A stretch of DNA of 64,000 bases from NCBI GenBank assembly GCA_902729315.2, contig LR746278.1:513501-577500 (forward strand), read 5' to 3'. Shown here piece by piece: positions 35,986-48,301 of this stretch. Source of the DNA: Spirodela intermedia. Its lineage: Eukaryota; Streptophyta; Magnoliopsida; Alismatales; Araceae. Position numbers and translations under genes: made by a program. Position 1 is the first letter of the stretch. Each line of letters begins with the position of its first letter. Below the pieces are notes generated by a model. That model did no database searches and was not told the origin of the DNA. It saw nothing but the letters and a program-made list of their open reading frames with translations.

Positions 35986-37894
35986 TGATGTGACTTAGTT
36001 GTTGTATAATCCATCACGTAAATTTAAAATTTATAAAACTAGCAAATACTAACTTCTAGATATTTAGAAGTATTTTTTAAAAAATCAATTATAATTTAGT
36101 GAAAAATCCTATAAATAATAGTAATTTTCTAGGTCAATCACAAGGACGTAAAATAATATTTAAAATATTTTAGAATTTTCACAAAGAATATAATTTTTTT
36201 ATAAATTTTGGACTAATAAATGAAAATAAAATATATTTAAAATTCACAAAATAAGAAAATTATAGATGTAGACGTCAAGATGACATTAGCTTGTAATGAA
36301 TGCAAATCAGGTGGAAATAGAGTTCCACATGATGATTCTTACGTAAGCGATTACAAATGATTGAATTAGTCAAATTAAAATCTGTAAAATCTAGAGGAAT
36401 CGTAATTAAATGAAGAATAATTTGGTAAATTTAAATCACATAATTATTATTAAATAAAGTAAAAATTAAGTTGAAAGTAAAAAAAAAAAAGTTACAACCT
36501 TACGATAATGATTGTCGGAATTCTATATTTTTGGAAAGGTCATCAAATGATGTCCATGGCCTCAAAGGCTCTCCTTCGATATAGATGACCTAGGCATTCG
36601 TTGAATATTCTTGTGAAGTTCAAAAAATGATGGTGAAAGTTAAACTAGTTAAAAAATAATAAAATAAAGTTCCAATATAGTAGTGGCAATGTGTCGGCAA
36701 TGCACCGGAATCTTAAGTATTCAAAAAGATTGTCATTTAATGTCGATAACCTCGAAAGCTCTCCTTTGACAAAGATGACATTGACAATCTTTATATCTCT
36801 TGTGAAATCTAAAGATTAATGAAATGGGTTATCGAATCGTCTACAGTGGCTGTCACTCGACAAAGTAGAAAGACAGTAACTTTGAGGCTCTCTGACGGCT
36901 GTCATCTAATAGAGAAGAGTTAGATGAAGGTGGGGTGCATGTCAAGAAGCTTCATCCTCAAGTCCGCACAATAAGAGGAGGCTCTTCATTGCATCTGGTA
37001 TACTCTCAAGAGGTGGCAACTCGTCTCTTGGCGGATCGTCCTCTTCCTAATGACGGTTTATTCGTCGATCAATCAGAGATGATTCACTCGATGGATTCAT
37101 AATCTTTTTATCACAAATCATTCAACAATTTTAGTAACATCGCTCCACGAATTGCGTTGACGAGATTTTTATTGATGATCGAATAATTATGATGGCTTAA
37201 TCCTTCACTGACGATATGTAGAAAAGTAGTGATTTAATCAAATAAAAATATAAATTTTGGCTCTAATAGGATTCGAACTTACCTACATGAGAGAGAGGAA
37301 AATAAGTATGCAAATACCCTTATAAAGTGATGTTATTATGCTACCTCCTTCTGATAAAAAAAAAAAATTTAGGTATTAAAATCTTTGAAATCATTCTAGG
37401 GAAGGTGTGACCATCGATTTAATCTCACATCAATTATACATTGATTGTTGAGGCACATATATGGTAATGCAATACTTGGGAATCAATGAGTCTCTTTCTC
37501 ACATGTATATGACCACTCCTTGCCCCACAGTCACATGGCCACTAGTGACATGGAAGGGAAGTGGCATACACTTGGCCCCATCAGTTCATAGTTGCTCTAG
37601 TCCTTACTTGTGGCTCAACCCCAACTACACTTCCAACTAGCTTGTAGGCCCGGTTGGCCTACTGATCCCTCTTTTTCCTATTTTTTGTATTTTATTTTTA
37701 TTTATTTATCTTAAAAACAAGATTATAAAAATTATATAAAATTGTATAAAATTACATAATTAGCCAAAAACTCACATTAACCAACTAAAAATTTCTTTTC
37801 ACAAATTAATACAAATATAAGTCTATTTATCATGATTTAAGGCTAAAATTATATTATTTATTAATTATTAACTCATGATAATGAAGACTTATCA
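35986..37894 (-). mobile_element. Solo LTR (gypsy) inserted in an LTR of the same family
   Basis: On the minus strand this begins TGATAAGTC (37894) and ends GTCACATCA (35986), about 1.9 kb, with TG..CA ends. The host LTR sequence stops at ..aattagg (35985) and resumes at 37895 with ttaagtggagctat, matching the continuous aattaggtggaactat of the LTR near 27700. TTAGG and TTAAG flank it, consistent with a 5-bp target duplication carrying one change. No internal retroelement sequence accompanies it. Confidence 0.75.
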
Positions 37895-37949
37895 TTAAGT
37901 GGAGCTATAAGCACGAAGTTCAAGTAAAATGACTAAGTTTTCATTATTA

Positions 37950-40231
37950 TGAGTTAATAACTAATTTTTTGAGATGGATTAGTTTGCCTAGATGCAACAT
38001 TAAATGAATACATTGGAGGAACTTATATAGATCTAAATTTATTTTTAGTAGGTTTATTTTGAGAAAATTGAGATTTCAAAGCTTTTAGATTGTAGATATT
38101 TTTTATATTTTTTCAAGAAAATTTTGGGTGATTTCTCCAATTAGGATTGTGTTCATTGGCAAAAGAATAAAATTTAGAATATTCATATGTAGCTTGAACT
38201 TTAAATATATATGATGATTCAGATTTTTCAACATGTAGACATTTTTCTTCATTATATCTCTTATCTCCACATATTGAGCAAGCTAAATATATCACACAAG
38301 AAGAATTAAAATTATTTTTAATCTTCATTATTACTAAATATTAAACTTTTCATACAAAGATTTTATATCATTCACTTGTTGTTTAATGTAGCCCATGTTG
38401 TATTGTTTCCATCTAAAGTAGAAAACCAATAACAAACTTCATCCTTCAAAGAAAAAAGAAATAAAGTTAATCTTATAGAATCATCCACTTCCTTAATAGT
38501 AGTGTAAATTCTTTGAAATTCTCTAAGATGAGCATAAGGATCTTCATGTTGACAGTTATAAAAAGTAGATAGCATTTGAAAGACACCAAGTTTAATTTCT
38601 TTGGTACAAACAGGGTTTTGCAACAGGTCTTCATATGGATATGGGGTAAAATTATCTTTCAATAATCTAGGTTGTTGATTGACATTTTTAAGATTCATAT
38701 TTTTTAGATTTTCTAGTAGAAGACTTTTTCTTTCTAATTCAGAAAATTCTAACCTTGGGTTAATGATCACCTACCTAGCATGCACAATACGAAAAAAATA
38801 GCAAATAATTAAACTAATAAAGAAATAAAAACTGAAAGGGAATAAACACTTACAAGTATCACAATTTTTTAGAAATATCTATTATTTTATCTACCACAAG
38901 AATCATAAACAACACCAATTTTTAAAAATCTTTCCTGACAACGGCACCAAAATTTGACTAAATCTTTCTTGTTGTTGTAAAGAAAATTCAGCAAATCTAT
39001 AATTTAAAAATGCTGAAAAATAAGGTAATTTTGATAACATTAATTATATAGTTAATTACAAAAAATAATTATATATTTAATTATAAGCAAATTTATATAG
39101 TTTTCTAGGTCAAACATGAGGAAGATAAAAAAATTAGTTAATCATATTTATAATTTCTAATGGATAGATTACTTTTTTAAAAAAATAAATTACAAAAGTT
39201 AATAAAAATACTTTAAAAGGAATAAATGAGGGATTGTGACAGCTGTAGACATCAGCTCACAAAGAATATTCCTAAATTTGCTTTCTCAAAATACGTAGAC
39301 TCATATTTCTCAAAATCAAAGCCAAAATACTTTGAAAGAAACTTTGATTTCAAAAGAGAAATTGTTCATAACACAATGTAGAAATGAGTAGAACTTTTTA
39401 TAAATTCAAAAGAAAGTAAAATCGTGCAAAGATTTAAGTTTTACATAAGAATGGGTGAAACGGTCAATGATTGAATTTCTATGCATATTCATTAGTGTAG
39501 GCACAATGCACTAAATGGATTCCTACATGAGCTGAGTTGATGAATGATGATCTCAACAATTGTCACTTGTTGGAACAAATTGACAGTGAGGATTTGATCT
39601 TGAGCATACTAGGGCATCTGGAGAAGGATCCTCAAAAGAAATTCTTCACAATTTGTATCAGGCGAAGAATGAGATGAGTTCGTGGATGAAATTTAGCTTC
39701 TATAGCAGCTAAATGAGGAAGAAATCAAGATGAAATCCATCATTTGTATCGGATGGATGATTGGGTGAATCCAGTGTTCGTTGCCACTAGAGGAGAGAGA
39801 AAGTAGTTATGAGAAGCGATAGATTGATTGAAGATGTCCCATTCTTCCTCCACTAGTGTTTTTACATCTTCTTGTGTGTTAATTTCATCGATTACGTCGT
39901 ATCATTTGTTGTACTTCTCATTGCATTTGTTAGGTCTATTGTTGATGTGGAAAACCTAAAAAAATAAATTAGTCTCATATTTTAATTTTATTATTATATT
40001 ATTATTTATCATATAAATATAATTAATATTAAAAAAATTTTATAATAATATTAATCATTGGTAAAATATATCAAAATATTTCATGGTCAATTTCATCATA
40101 TACTTTATAGAAATTAATAATATAAACATATAAATAACTTTAATATTATTTTTTTCTAAATTAAAGTAATTTATAAATATTTCAATAAAATTAAATAATA
40201 AATTATAAAAAATAGATATTTTATCGTGTCA
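37950..40231 (-). mobile_element. Ty3/gypsy 5' end: LTR, PBS and gag relic (minus copy 2)
   Basis: On the minus strand an LTR of about 1.28 kb starts TGACACGATAAAA at 40231. A well-preserved primer binding site, TGGTGCCGTTGTCAGGAA, lies near 38949-38932 and resembles an Asp-tRNA site. Gag follows at 38770-38372 (FPCTKEIKLGVFQML-like text, LKDEVCYWFSTLDGNN). A second gag piece at 38328-38113 carries a zinc-knuckle remnant CSICGDKRYNEEKC and HNPNWRNHPKFS. It is truncated near 37950 and is homologous to 24425-26363. Confidence 0.75.
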
Positions 40232-40999
40232 AGACCACTTATACTTCAGAAAAGTGTTGGAAGGAGTTTGAAAAGCCTAAATGGGCATAGGCTATGCTTT
40301 CCTCTACTACTCTTAGCCTAACTCTACTTGGTCCAAATACACTTCACCCTAGCAAAATATGAGGCATGGAGTCAATCTAAAGTGTTCATGTCCACCACCA
40401 CCTTGACTTCTACTTCGAGTACGTGATAGCACATGAATAATGTGTTGGAACACACCTTAACTTGGTTAATTTTATAGTTTTATAATATTATTAATATGTT
40501 GTTTACATTAATAAAGATGAATTTTAACATGTCTCAAGATATAATAATATTTAAAATATTTATTAGAATTTTATGAGATTGGTGTCCTCATACACATTTG
40601 GCTATCTGATTAAACCAGATTATTTTAGACATTGAATATGCTTTTGTGATTTTTCTAATCATTTTCTAGTGATTTAAGAATTTATGCCTCAAGTCGTAGC
40701 CGCTTCATCAATAGCTATGATATAGCAGCCCAATCATCACTCACAAGAGTGAGGAGCCAGCATTCCGACAAGAGGAGGATCCGATGGCTCAAGAGAGACC
40801 TCACGAGAAGGGAGTCCATTGATCCAACAAAGCATGGCCTTATAGGGGAAGTAGCCACCAAAACCCTTAAGTAGTTTCTCGCGCATGCACGAGAGGCAGG
40901 CGAGAGGTGGGCAAGAGAGGAGAGAGAGGGAATAGTGCCCTATTTTTTTGGGAAAACCTATGTCACAAATAACTTTTGATTAAGGAAACATTTAATGAT
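40232..40999. other. Spacer between retroelement relics, no gene seen
   Basis: No coding region or clear repeat boundary recognised. Confidence 0.4.
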
Positions 41000-43440
41000 T
41001 GATAAGTCTTCATTATCATAAGCTAATAATTAATAAATAAGATAGTTTTAGTCTTAACTCATGATAAATAAACTTATATTTGTGTTTAATTTTAAAAATT
41101 AGTTTTCAATTGATTAATATGATTTTTTTGCTAATTATGTAATTTTTTATAAATTTTTTATAGTTTTTATAATCCTTTTTAAGATAAATAAGGAAAAATA
41201 AAATAAAATAAAAAGATAGACAAAGGGGGGGGACCGTCAATCAATTGGCCTACAAGTGGGTCGAAAATGTAGTCGGGGTGGAGCCGCAAGTAGGGGCCCA
41301 AGTGGCTATGGACCGATGGGGGCATGTGTGCGCACTCTCCTTCTACATCACCAATGGCTAGCCAACTATGGGGCAAAGAGTAGTTGTACATGCGAGAAAT
41401 AGACTCATTACTTCTAAATGTGGTATTATTATATATTCGTCCAAAACTTTATCATACAACTAATGTGGGACTAAACCTCTATCACACCTTCTTCAAAATA
41501 ATTTTGATTATTTTAATAACTAAAATACCCTTTAGTTATAATAGAGATATAACATGATAATATCACTTTATAAGACATTAAAGTACTTATTTTAATTTCT
41601 CTCATATTTAATTATATGTAATTGCTCATATGAAAATTATTGGATGAAACTCTATTTTCACTCAAATCACATTCCTCATGACATTCACATCATCCTGACA
41701 TCTGCATTGTTATTTTCCTTTTTCACAAATTTTAAAATATATTTATATTTATTATTTAGTCATAATTATACAAAAATATATTATAGTAATAAATTATTTA
41801 GTATTATCTTACATCTTTATGATCGACTTAAAAATTCTTTACTATTTTTAGAACCTTTTATCAAATTATAATTGATTTATCTGTTCTAAAATATTTATAA
41901 AAATCTATATATCTATATTAATTTTATAAATTTTAAATTTGCATGATTTATTATATAACGGCTATGTCACATCAAATGTTGGCACCATTGTTGGAGATGT
42001 ATTATATAATATTTAATATTTTTTATTTTTCTCATAGAGTACACTAAAAAAAATTAACTATTGTTTTTATTCTTTTCTTATAGACAAATTAAAAAAAATG
42101 AAAAGCACGAGGGCAAATATTGAAATATCCTTACATCCAAAGATATAATTTTTTTTTACTGTTTCATTTAAAATTAAATATCTCAAAGAAAAACTAATTT
42201 TGATAGATTTTGAAGGTAGTACATGTTAAATTGAGAGCAACCTCATAACCATAAAAATCATTATATTCCTAATTCATTTCAACGAGCATTCAATCTTAGA
42301 GTCTCATTATTACCCACAGTTAAATTTAAAATAAATTCAAAAAATTTCCAAATACTCCTTAATTTTCATGGATTACCTTTAGAGGAACCTTATTAGTATT
42401 TAAATTTTTTTTATATGATTTGTGATTTAGTTAATCTCTCTTAAGTTAGATAAAAAATTATTAAGATGAAATTATTTCTTCATACACTTAGAGACAATGT
42501 TAGTTATTGACTATCCACATTAAATTAAAAATTAATTAGTTAGAAAGGCATACAACAAGCCTTTCTTTGAAAATTTTATCTCTTATGAAAAACTCAAAAT
42601 ATGAGAAAATATATATGAAGTTTTGCTCAAAGGCCAAGAAAAACTTTACATGAGACATAAGAAAAATTTAAAGATTTACTTAAAAAGTGTCATTATCATG
42701 TTATACTCAAGTGACAATTGAATATAATTTTTTATAATGGATTATTAGAATAACATAGAAATATGATTAATTTTATATGTGTAATAGTATTTATGGAGAA
42801 AACTTTTGATAAGATTTACAACTTTTATGAGAATTTAAGTAAAAATTTTAGAGATCAAGCATCTTTTGAATTATATCATAGGAATAAGAAGAAAGAAATT
42901 TATGAATTACAATATCAAGATGATTCTAATTTAAGAAATGAGGTTAATCAGATTAATCAGATATTAGAAAAACTTGATTTACTTATTGACGATATTAGAA
43001 GGCCTCCTAACCCTCAATTTAATTCAAATAATTCATATTTTATGTATGATAAAAATAATTATTCTTAATTTCAATGTTATAATTTAAATCAATTATTTCA
43101 ACTTAAGCAAGAGCATGTAGCTTATGATTTTATTAAAAATATATAATATTTTTCTAATTCTTATAATTTTAATTAGAGGAATAGTTTTTCGTAGAGAGAC
43201 CAAATAATATTCAAAATTCAGAAGCACTTAGACCAAATTTAAATTCTAAATTTCGTCTAAAACAAGAACATAGAGTTTATAATAAACCCTCGTAATCTAA
43301 TCTGATTTTATTGATATAATGTAGCAAATGAGCCAAATGATGCAACAAATAATAAACCAAATGATGTTGCAGCAAAAATAATTTATAAAGGCTTTTGAGA
43401 ATAAGAGAGAAGAGAGATAGTCACTTAGTTCATAGAAAAT
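41000..43440 (+). mobile_element. Ty3/gypsy 5' LTR, PBS and gag relic fused to P450 exon
   Basis: The LTR spans about 41000 (TGATAAGTCTTCATTATCATA) to 41974 and is internally deleted relative to the 1.7-1.9 kb family copies. The primer binding site is TGGCACCATTGTTGG at 41980-41994. Gag remnants at 42763-43068 (NFYENLSKNFRDQASFELYH) are homologous to 29140-29439. Similarity to the gag near 29830 ends at ..catagaaaatc (about 43441), where P450 sequence begins. Confidence 0.75.
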
Positions 43441-43870
43441 CGTAGGTCTCAATGATAATTCAGGAGGTTCTTAGACTGTAGCCTCTTGTCCTTTTTCTAT
43501 TAGAACTACACGGACGACTGTGAAATTGGGTGAATTCTATGTTCCAGCTGAAATGGGCTTGTACTTACTGCTCGTGTCCATCCACCGGGGTCTAGAAACA
43601 GGGGGTGACGATGTCCACGAATTCATGCCAGAGAGGTTTTCTGATGGGGTTTCCAAGGCATCAAAGAATCAAGCAGCCTATTTTCCTTTTGGCTTCGGGC
43701 CCTGCATGTGTGTTGGGCAGAACTATGCCATGGTGGAAGCAAAGTTATGCTTGGTAATGATTCTGCAGCACTTCAGCTTTGAGCTCTCACCTTCATACAC
43801 GCATGCTCTGCAAACGGTGTTAACTCTTCGGCCCCAATACGGAGCTCAGATCATCCTGTACAAGCTGTGA
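43441..43870 (+). pseudogene. CYP72-type P450 last-exon relic (copy 3)
   Basis: Only the last exon remains, aligned with 19358-19783. It starts GTCTCAATGATAATTCAGG; a TAG follows EVLRL and there is a frame change before VKLGEFY-like sequence. From 43520 it is open to the stop: HEFMPERFSDGVSKASK, heme loop FGFGPCMCVG (the Arg is now Cys, the ligand Cys is kept), ending YGAQIILYKL. Upstream exons are absent because retroelement sequence abuts directly. Confidence 0.9.
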
Positions 43871-44289
43871 TGTCGTCATTAATCATCACCAACATAGTCT
43901 TATCGTAAACTTGTGGAAGGTAAACCTGATCCTGAAAACATTGTGATAATCACTGCCTCCAGGCTTCAGCTGAAGATCGTATAGACCTACTAAATGATGT
44001 TTTCCTCAGGAAAATAATCCTGCCTCTACTTCCTCCTGCTTCCTTCCTGTTGGGCTGATGCCGGGCGTGTAAGTAAATCATTAAAGTGTATAATTCTATA
44101 TATATATAGAGGTGTATATGTATATGTATAAAGGCGCATGTAATGTTGGCCGAGCCCGGGTGTCAAGGCCACCTGCGTCCATGTGATCGAAATGGGCGAG
44201 GCACAGAAGAATCATCAATCCAGCCCTTTTATGTAGAGAAATTGGCAGTCAAAGGGTAGCCATCATTTTTTCTTCTCTGCTGACTGTCA

Positions 44290-44660
44290 GTCTACGCGCT
44301 AACATTCCATGGAAGATCCTCCACGAGGTGCTCTCTGTGTTTCATTCTGACTCTTTCAGAGTTTGCAGTCAATGGGGAGCCAGAGTTTGAGGCTCTTAAC
44401 CAGCGGAAGTATACCTCTCCTCCTGTTGTTGCCTGCATCTTCCTCATTTCCTCCATCTCCATCAATAGAAGAAGGCCTCTCCTCGCTGTACACTCTTGTC
44501 TATCTCCTCCTTGTAATGAACTGCACGACAACACAGCTCAATGGATTTACCTTCTCCTACCTGCTGATCCTCTCTGAGGCAATGCCCATGAATTCATGTG
44601 AGAGAGGTTCGTCGAGAGGGTTTTTGAAGGTGCCGAAGAGTCCGGTGGTGGAGGACATCA
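44290..44660 (+). pseudogene. Strongly decayed P450 fragments (copy 4)
   Basis: Two patches match the P450 at nucleotide level. 44355-44410 resembles the exon 4 end (..agccagag..gaggct..aaccag), and 44578-44650 resembles the PERF region of the last exon (aatgcccatgaattcatgtgagagagg compared with gatgcccacgaattcaagccagagagg). Frames are destroyed. Confidence 0.5.
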
Positions 44661-44725
44661 TTTCCCCTACTCTATATAACACTCTTCATTGTTGGTCAAT
44701 ACTAATTTCTCTGACTTTGATACCC

Positions 44726-44776
<51 letters not shown>

Positions 44777-45426
44777 ACTTGCGGACTCAAAAGGCTCCTT
44801 TGAGACTCAAGTAAACATTCTGATTCTTCTTGTAGATTCACGAATTATTTGAGGAAATCTCTGTGGATTTAATAATTGAATTATCTAAGTTCCAAGGCTC
44901 TAAGAGTTGACTTTTTTTGTTCATTATTCGTGTATTGTGGATGATGAACTCCAACCTTCGATTCCACACACTCTGGCTTTTGCTCTAAGATTTATGTAAT
45001 TACTGTGATCCTTGTGGAATTCAAGATTCGGCGATTTTGTGACTTGTAGATTGAAGGCCAGATTTTTTTTTACTATTTTCGTAACTTTTGTAATATCCCG
45101 TGGGCTTTTTGTAATATCCAGAATTTCTCCATAGCCGAAGCACATTTCTGCCTGTATCTGATTCGTCACTCTAGCCGAGCTCTGTCTGGTTACCAGTTCG
45201 ATGGGTGCCCTCCCTCCGGCGTCGTCATTTTCCTTTTCTTGAAAATATTCGGGTTGTGACGTCATTTCGATTAAAATCCGTGCAAGGAAAATAGTTAATT
45301 GTTCATTATAATTAATTTCCGGATCGCGTCGTTTAGGATCACCACATGCGCTCTGCTTTGTATATTCTGTCGTCTGAGTTGAAAGGAGGGGAAGCGGACG
45401 GGCAACAGTGGTGGTGGGAGACGGCG
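44661..45426. promoter_or_regulatory. Upstream region of the ribokinase gene
   Basis: Contains a (CT)n tract at about 44731-44775, then mixed sequence. No other gene seen. The ribokinase promoter and leader must lie here; a GC-rich rise begins near 45340. Confidence 0.4.
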
Positions 45427-48301
45427 ATGAAGGGCCTGAGCCGACTCGTCCACTCTCCCTTCGTCACCGACCGAAACCCTCGCGCACCTTCTCCACCGAA
45501 GGGAAGGCCGCGTCCGACCCGCGCCTCCTTCCCGGCCAAAGCCGCCGCCGCCGCTTCTCCTTCTGCCTCCCGATACCCATCTCTCTCCGCCCAGTATGAG
45601 CCCGGTGAAAAGCCGGTGGTCGTCGTTGGGTCCGCCAATGCCGACATCTACGTGGAGGTGGACCGCTTGCCGGCTGTTGGGGAGACGATCTCCGCTCGGA
45701 CGGGGCAGACCCTCGCCGGCGGCAAGGGCGCCAACCAGGCCTGCTGCGGCGGCAAGCTCGCGCATCCCACGTACTTCGTTGGCCAGGTCGGCGAAGACGC
45801 CCACGGGAGATTGATCGAGGAGGCGCTGGAGAGCGGCGGAGTTCTTCTCGGGCATCTCACGCGGGTCCCCGCGGCGCCCACTGGACATGCCGTGGTGATG
45901 CTCCAGCCGGACGGGCAGAACTCCATCATCATCGTCGGCGGCGCGAATGTGAGCGGATGGCCAGAAAGGCTGTCGGAGGAGGACCTGGAGGTGGTGAGGA
46001 AGGCGGGGGTACTGCTTCTGCAGAGAGAGATCCCGGACCGGGTCAATATCCAGGTCGCCGAGGTACTTCTTACCCTACTTCCTTACGATTCCCCTTTGAC
46101 TTTCTCTGGGATACATCTGTTGGACATTGCCGCGATTCGAGGACGGGGCTGGTGGATCCTTCCGGACTCGATTAGTAGACAGAAAGTTTTGATCGAAGAA
46201 AGTTTTTCTCTGCCGGTTTCATTGTCTGGTGGCTTTTTATATTGACCTTAGGTTTCTCCAAATCTTGATGATGTTCAATGGCAATTGGATAAAGGCCCCG
46301 CTATTCGTTGACCTCAATTACGGCCATTGAAATTGATTTAAAATGGCTTCTATAATTCGCCTGGCGTTTGCATCGGAGATGTGCTGATCAGCCCTGATTA
46401 CTCTGCTCCTGTAGTCAGAGGGCATGAGGTCTATCGATTCTATTTCAACCTTAGCTTTTCTTTTAAAGACTGAACGTTTCCAATCTTCTTTTCTTCATAA
46501 ATCTTCTTCTTTTTTTTTTCTCATGCCAGTTTCAGTACTCTGCTCATCTCTTGTTGCGTCAGTCCTGTTTATCTCCTGTCTACTCCTCTCAGCTGTCCTG
46601 AAGTGAAGGATGTCTTAACAACCAGGTATAGGCATCGTTGACCTAAGGTTTGATGGCCGTCAGTTTAGTGCACAGCTGAAGGATCAATTTACTGAAGTAG
46701 GGGACTGACCTATGCAGCCTCCTCCTAGGCTTCTTTTCCGACTTCATTTCATGCGTTTTCGGCTTAATGAATTCCCGATACCTGGATGGCACTGTTGCCA
46801 AGCCTATGTCTGCTTGTGAGTGATTTCGCTCGATGCCTAGCCAGCCTCCTTCCAACAGAAATGGGAAAATATCGAGAGACAGCCATCGAGGAAGATAATA
46901 TCATAATGCCCTCAAGTAGAAAAGCGATTTGAAATGATTAAGTACGCAATAGCTGAAGAGGCTGGGGACATTGATGTGCCCATTTGATTGCAATAAGATA
47001 TTTTAGGGCTCATCAAAACTGATTCATCACTGAAAAACACTAAGAGTAAAATTGGCTACATTTTGAATGATTTCATGCCAAAAAAAACAACAGGGCACTG
47101 TATAAAGCCCTTAGTTTAGTCTTTATTTCTTATGGCGTCATAATCCTCCATCTGTGATTCTTCGTCCTGTCTAAATCTGAGACCTGATTGTTTTCAGGCT
47201 GCGCAAGGTGCTGGCGTCCCAGTAATTCTGGACGCTGGGGGGATGGAGGGACCTATTCCGCTGGAACTGCTAAAACTTGTGGATATATTTAGCCCTAATG
47301 AGACAGAGCTGGCAAGGTTGACTGGGCTGCCGACGGAGACCTTTGAGCAAATAAGTCAGGCTGTCCGCAGGTGCCACGAAATGGTAAATATGGACTTGAA
47401 TGGAATATCTTTGGACTTTTTCTGTGTCACACATTGACTAGGCCGTCTTAACTGGTGCTAGGAGACACTGAAAGACTTAACTGTTGCCTTTTCTGTCCGG
47501 ACAGCATTTTTTTTTTTCATGTAGAGTAGTATTTCTGCATACAAAATTAACGCTTATTTCATTTTATTTCAAAAAATTGTATCTCCTCAGACTACTCACC
47601 TTCAACACCCATAAATCTTTGTGACTTATCGGAAGCTATGTCTTCAGAAAAATCGCATATATCTTGATATCCTGTGGAAAAACCAGAGCAGGGGCATCAA
47701 GAAACCATATCCCTCAAAAAAATTCACGGTCCACAGCATCAATAAGCCAGGAGGATCCCACAGAATGCAAGAAATTCTTGTAGATCAATCCATTTTTTTT
47801 CAGCACAGTTACTCTCCCAGTTGTAGTTATACAGTGAGTCTCTGAGAATCTGACTGCAGCTGTGTTTTGCCCGATTGATGATTCCAGGGCGTTAAGAAAG
47901 TCCTGGTGAAGCTTGGCTCGAAAGGCTCGGCTTTATTTGTGGAAGGGAAAGAGCCGATCAGGCAGCCCATCATTGAGGCTTCTAGGGTCCTTGATACGAC
48001 AGGCGCCGGCGACACCTTCACTGCCGCCTTTGGTGTGGCACTTGTGGAGGGAAAGACCATGGAGGAATGCCTAAGATTCGCTGGTGCTAAACATTTTTGT
48101 CCCCCCTAAATAATTTTCCTCCTAAAAGCAAACAACTCCCCTCCCCTCCTCCCCCCTCCACCCATCTTCTATTCCTTATTTATGAATTGATTTTGCTCCT
48201 CAACTGCAGCGGCAGCAGCCTCTCTTTGCATTCAAGTGAAAGGGGCCATCCCCAGTATGCCGGAGAGGAGCGCAGTCACAAAGCTTCTTCAGTCTCCCTG
48301 A
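45427..48301 (+). CDS. RBSK: Plastid-type ribokinase (PfkB family)
   Basis: Four exons, 45427-46062, 47198-47383, 47888-48083 and 48210-48301, join in phase to 369 residues. Residues 1-55 are Ser/Ala/Arg/Pro-rich and acid-poor, as expected for a chloroplast transit peptide. The PfkB/ribokinase fold follows: GSANADIYVEVDRLP near 69-82, substrate loop GGKGANQA at 98-105, FSPNETELARLTG in exon 2, and the anion-hole/ATP motif DTTGAGDTF at 310-318, with D316 as the expected catalytic base. It phosphorylates D-ribose to ribose-5-phosphate, salvaging ribose from nucleoside turnover. An in-frame ATG at 45346 would add 27 residues, but 45427 gives a better transit peptide start. Intron 1 is long (1.1 kb). 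No lesion seen. The length matches the plant ribokinase closely. Confidence 0.93.

Larger units (their letters stand above)
27440..37935 (+). mobile_element. Decayed Ty3/gypsy element with nested solo LTR in its 3' LTR
   Basis: The 5' LTR is about 27440-29125 and starts TGATAAGTTTTTATTATTATGAG. Gag remnants lie near 29140-30000 (LYENLSENSRNQASFELYDR). The 3' LTR resumes at about 35719, is interrupted at 35985/35986 by the reverse solo LTR, and continues at 37895 for about 40 bp. The spacer 33720-35715 has no recognisable coding. Every pol frame carries stops, so the element is dead. Coding order gag-protease-RT-RNaseH-integrase and FIDDFSIFG in the RT place it in the Athila/Tat-like gypsy group. 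PBS sequence is not clear after this LTR, although it is in the related copy at 41980. Confidence 0.75.

Noticed and set aside
37250-37280. Possible tRNA T-arm (gattcgaac)
   Set aside because: No acceptor stem or anticodon arm could be built around it, and it lies inside the solo LTR.
45346-45426. 27-codon N-terminal extension of the ribokinase
   Set aside because: It contains acidic residues and a Trp run (QQWWWET) unlike a transit peptide start. The ATG at 45427 gives a typical plastid leader.
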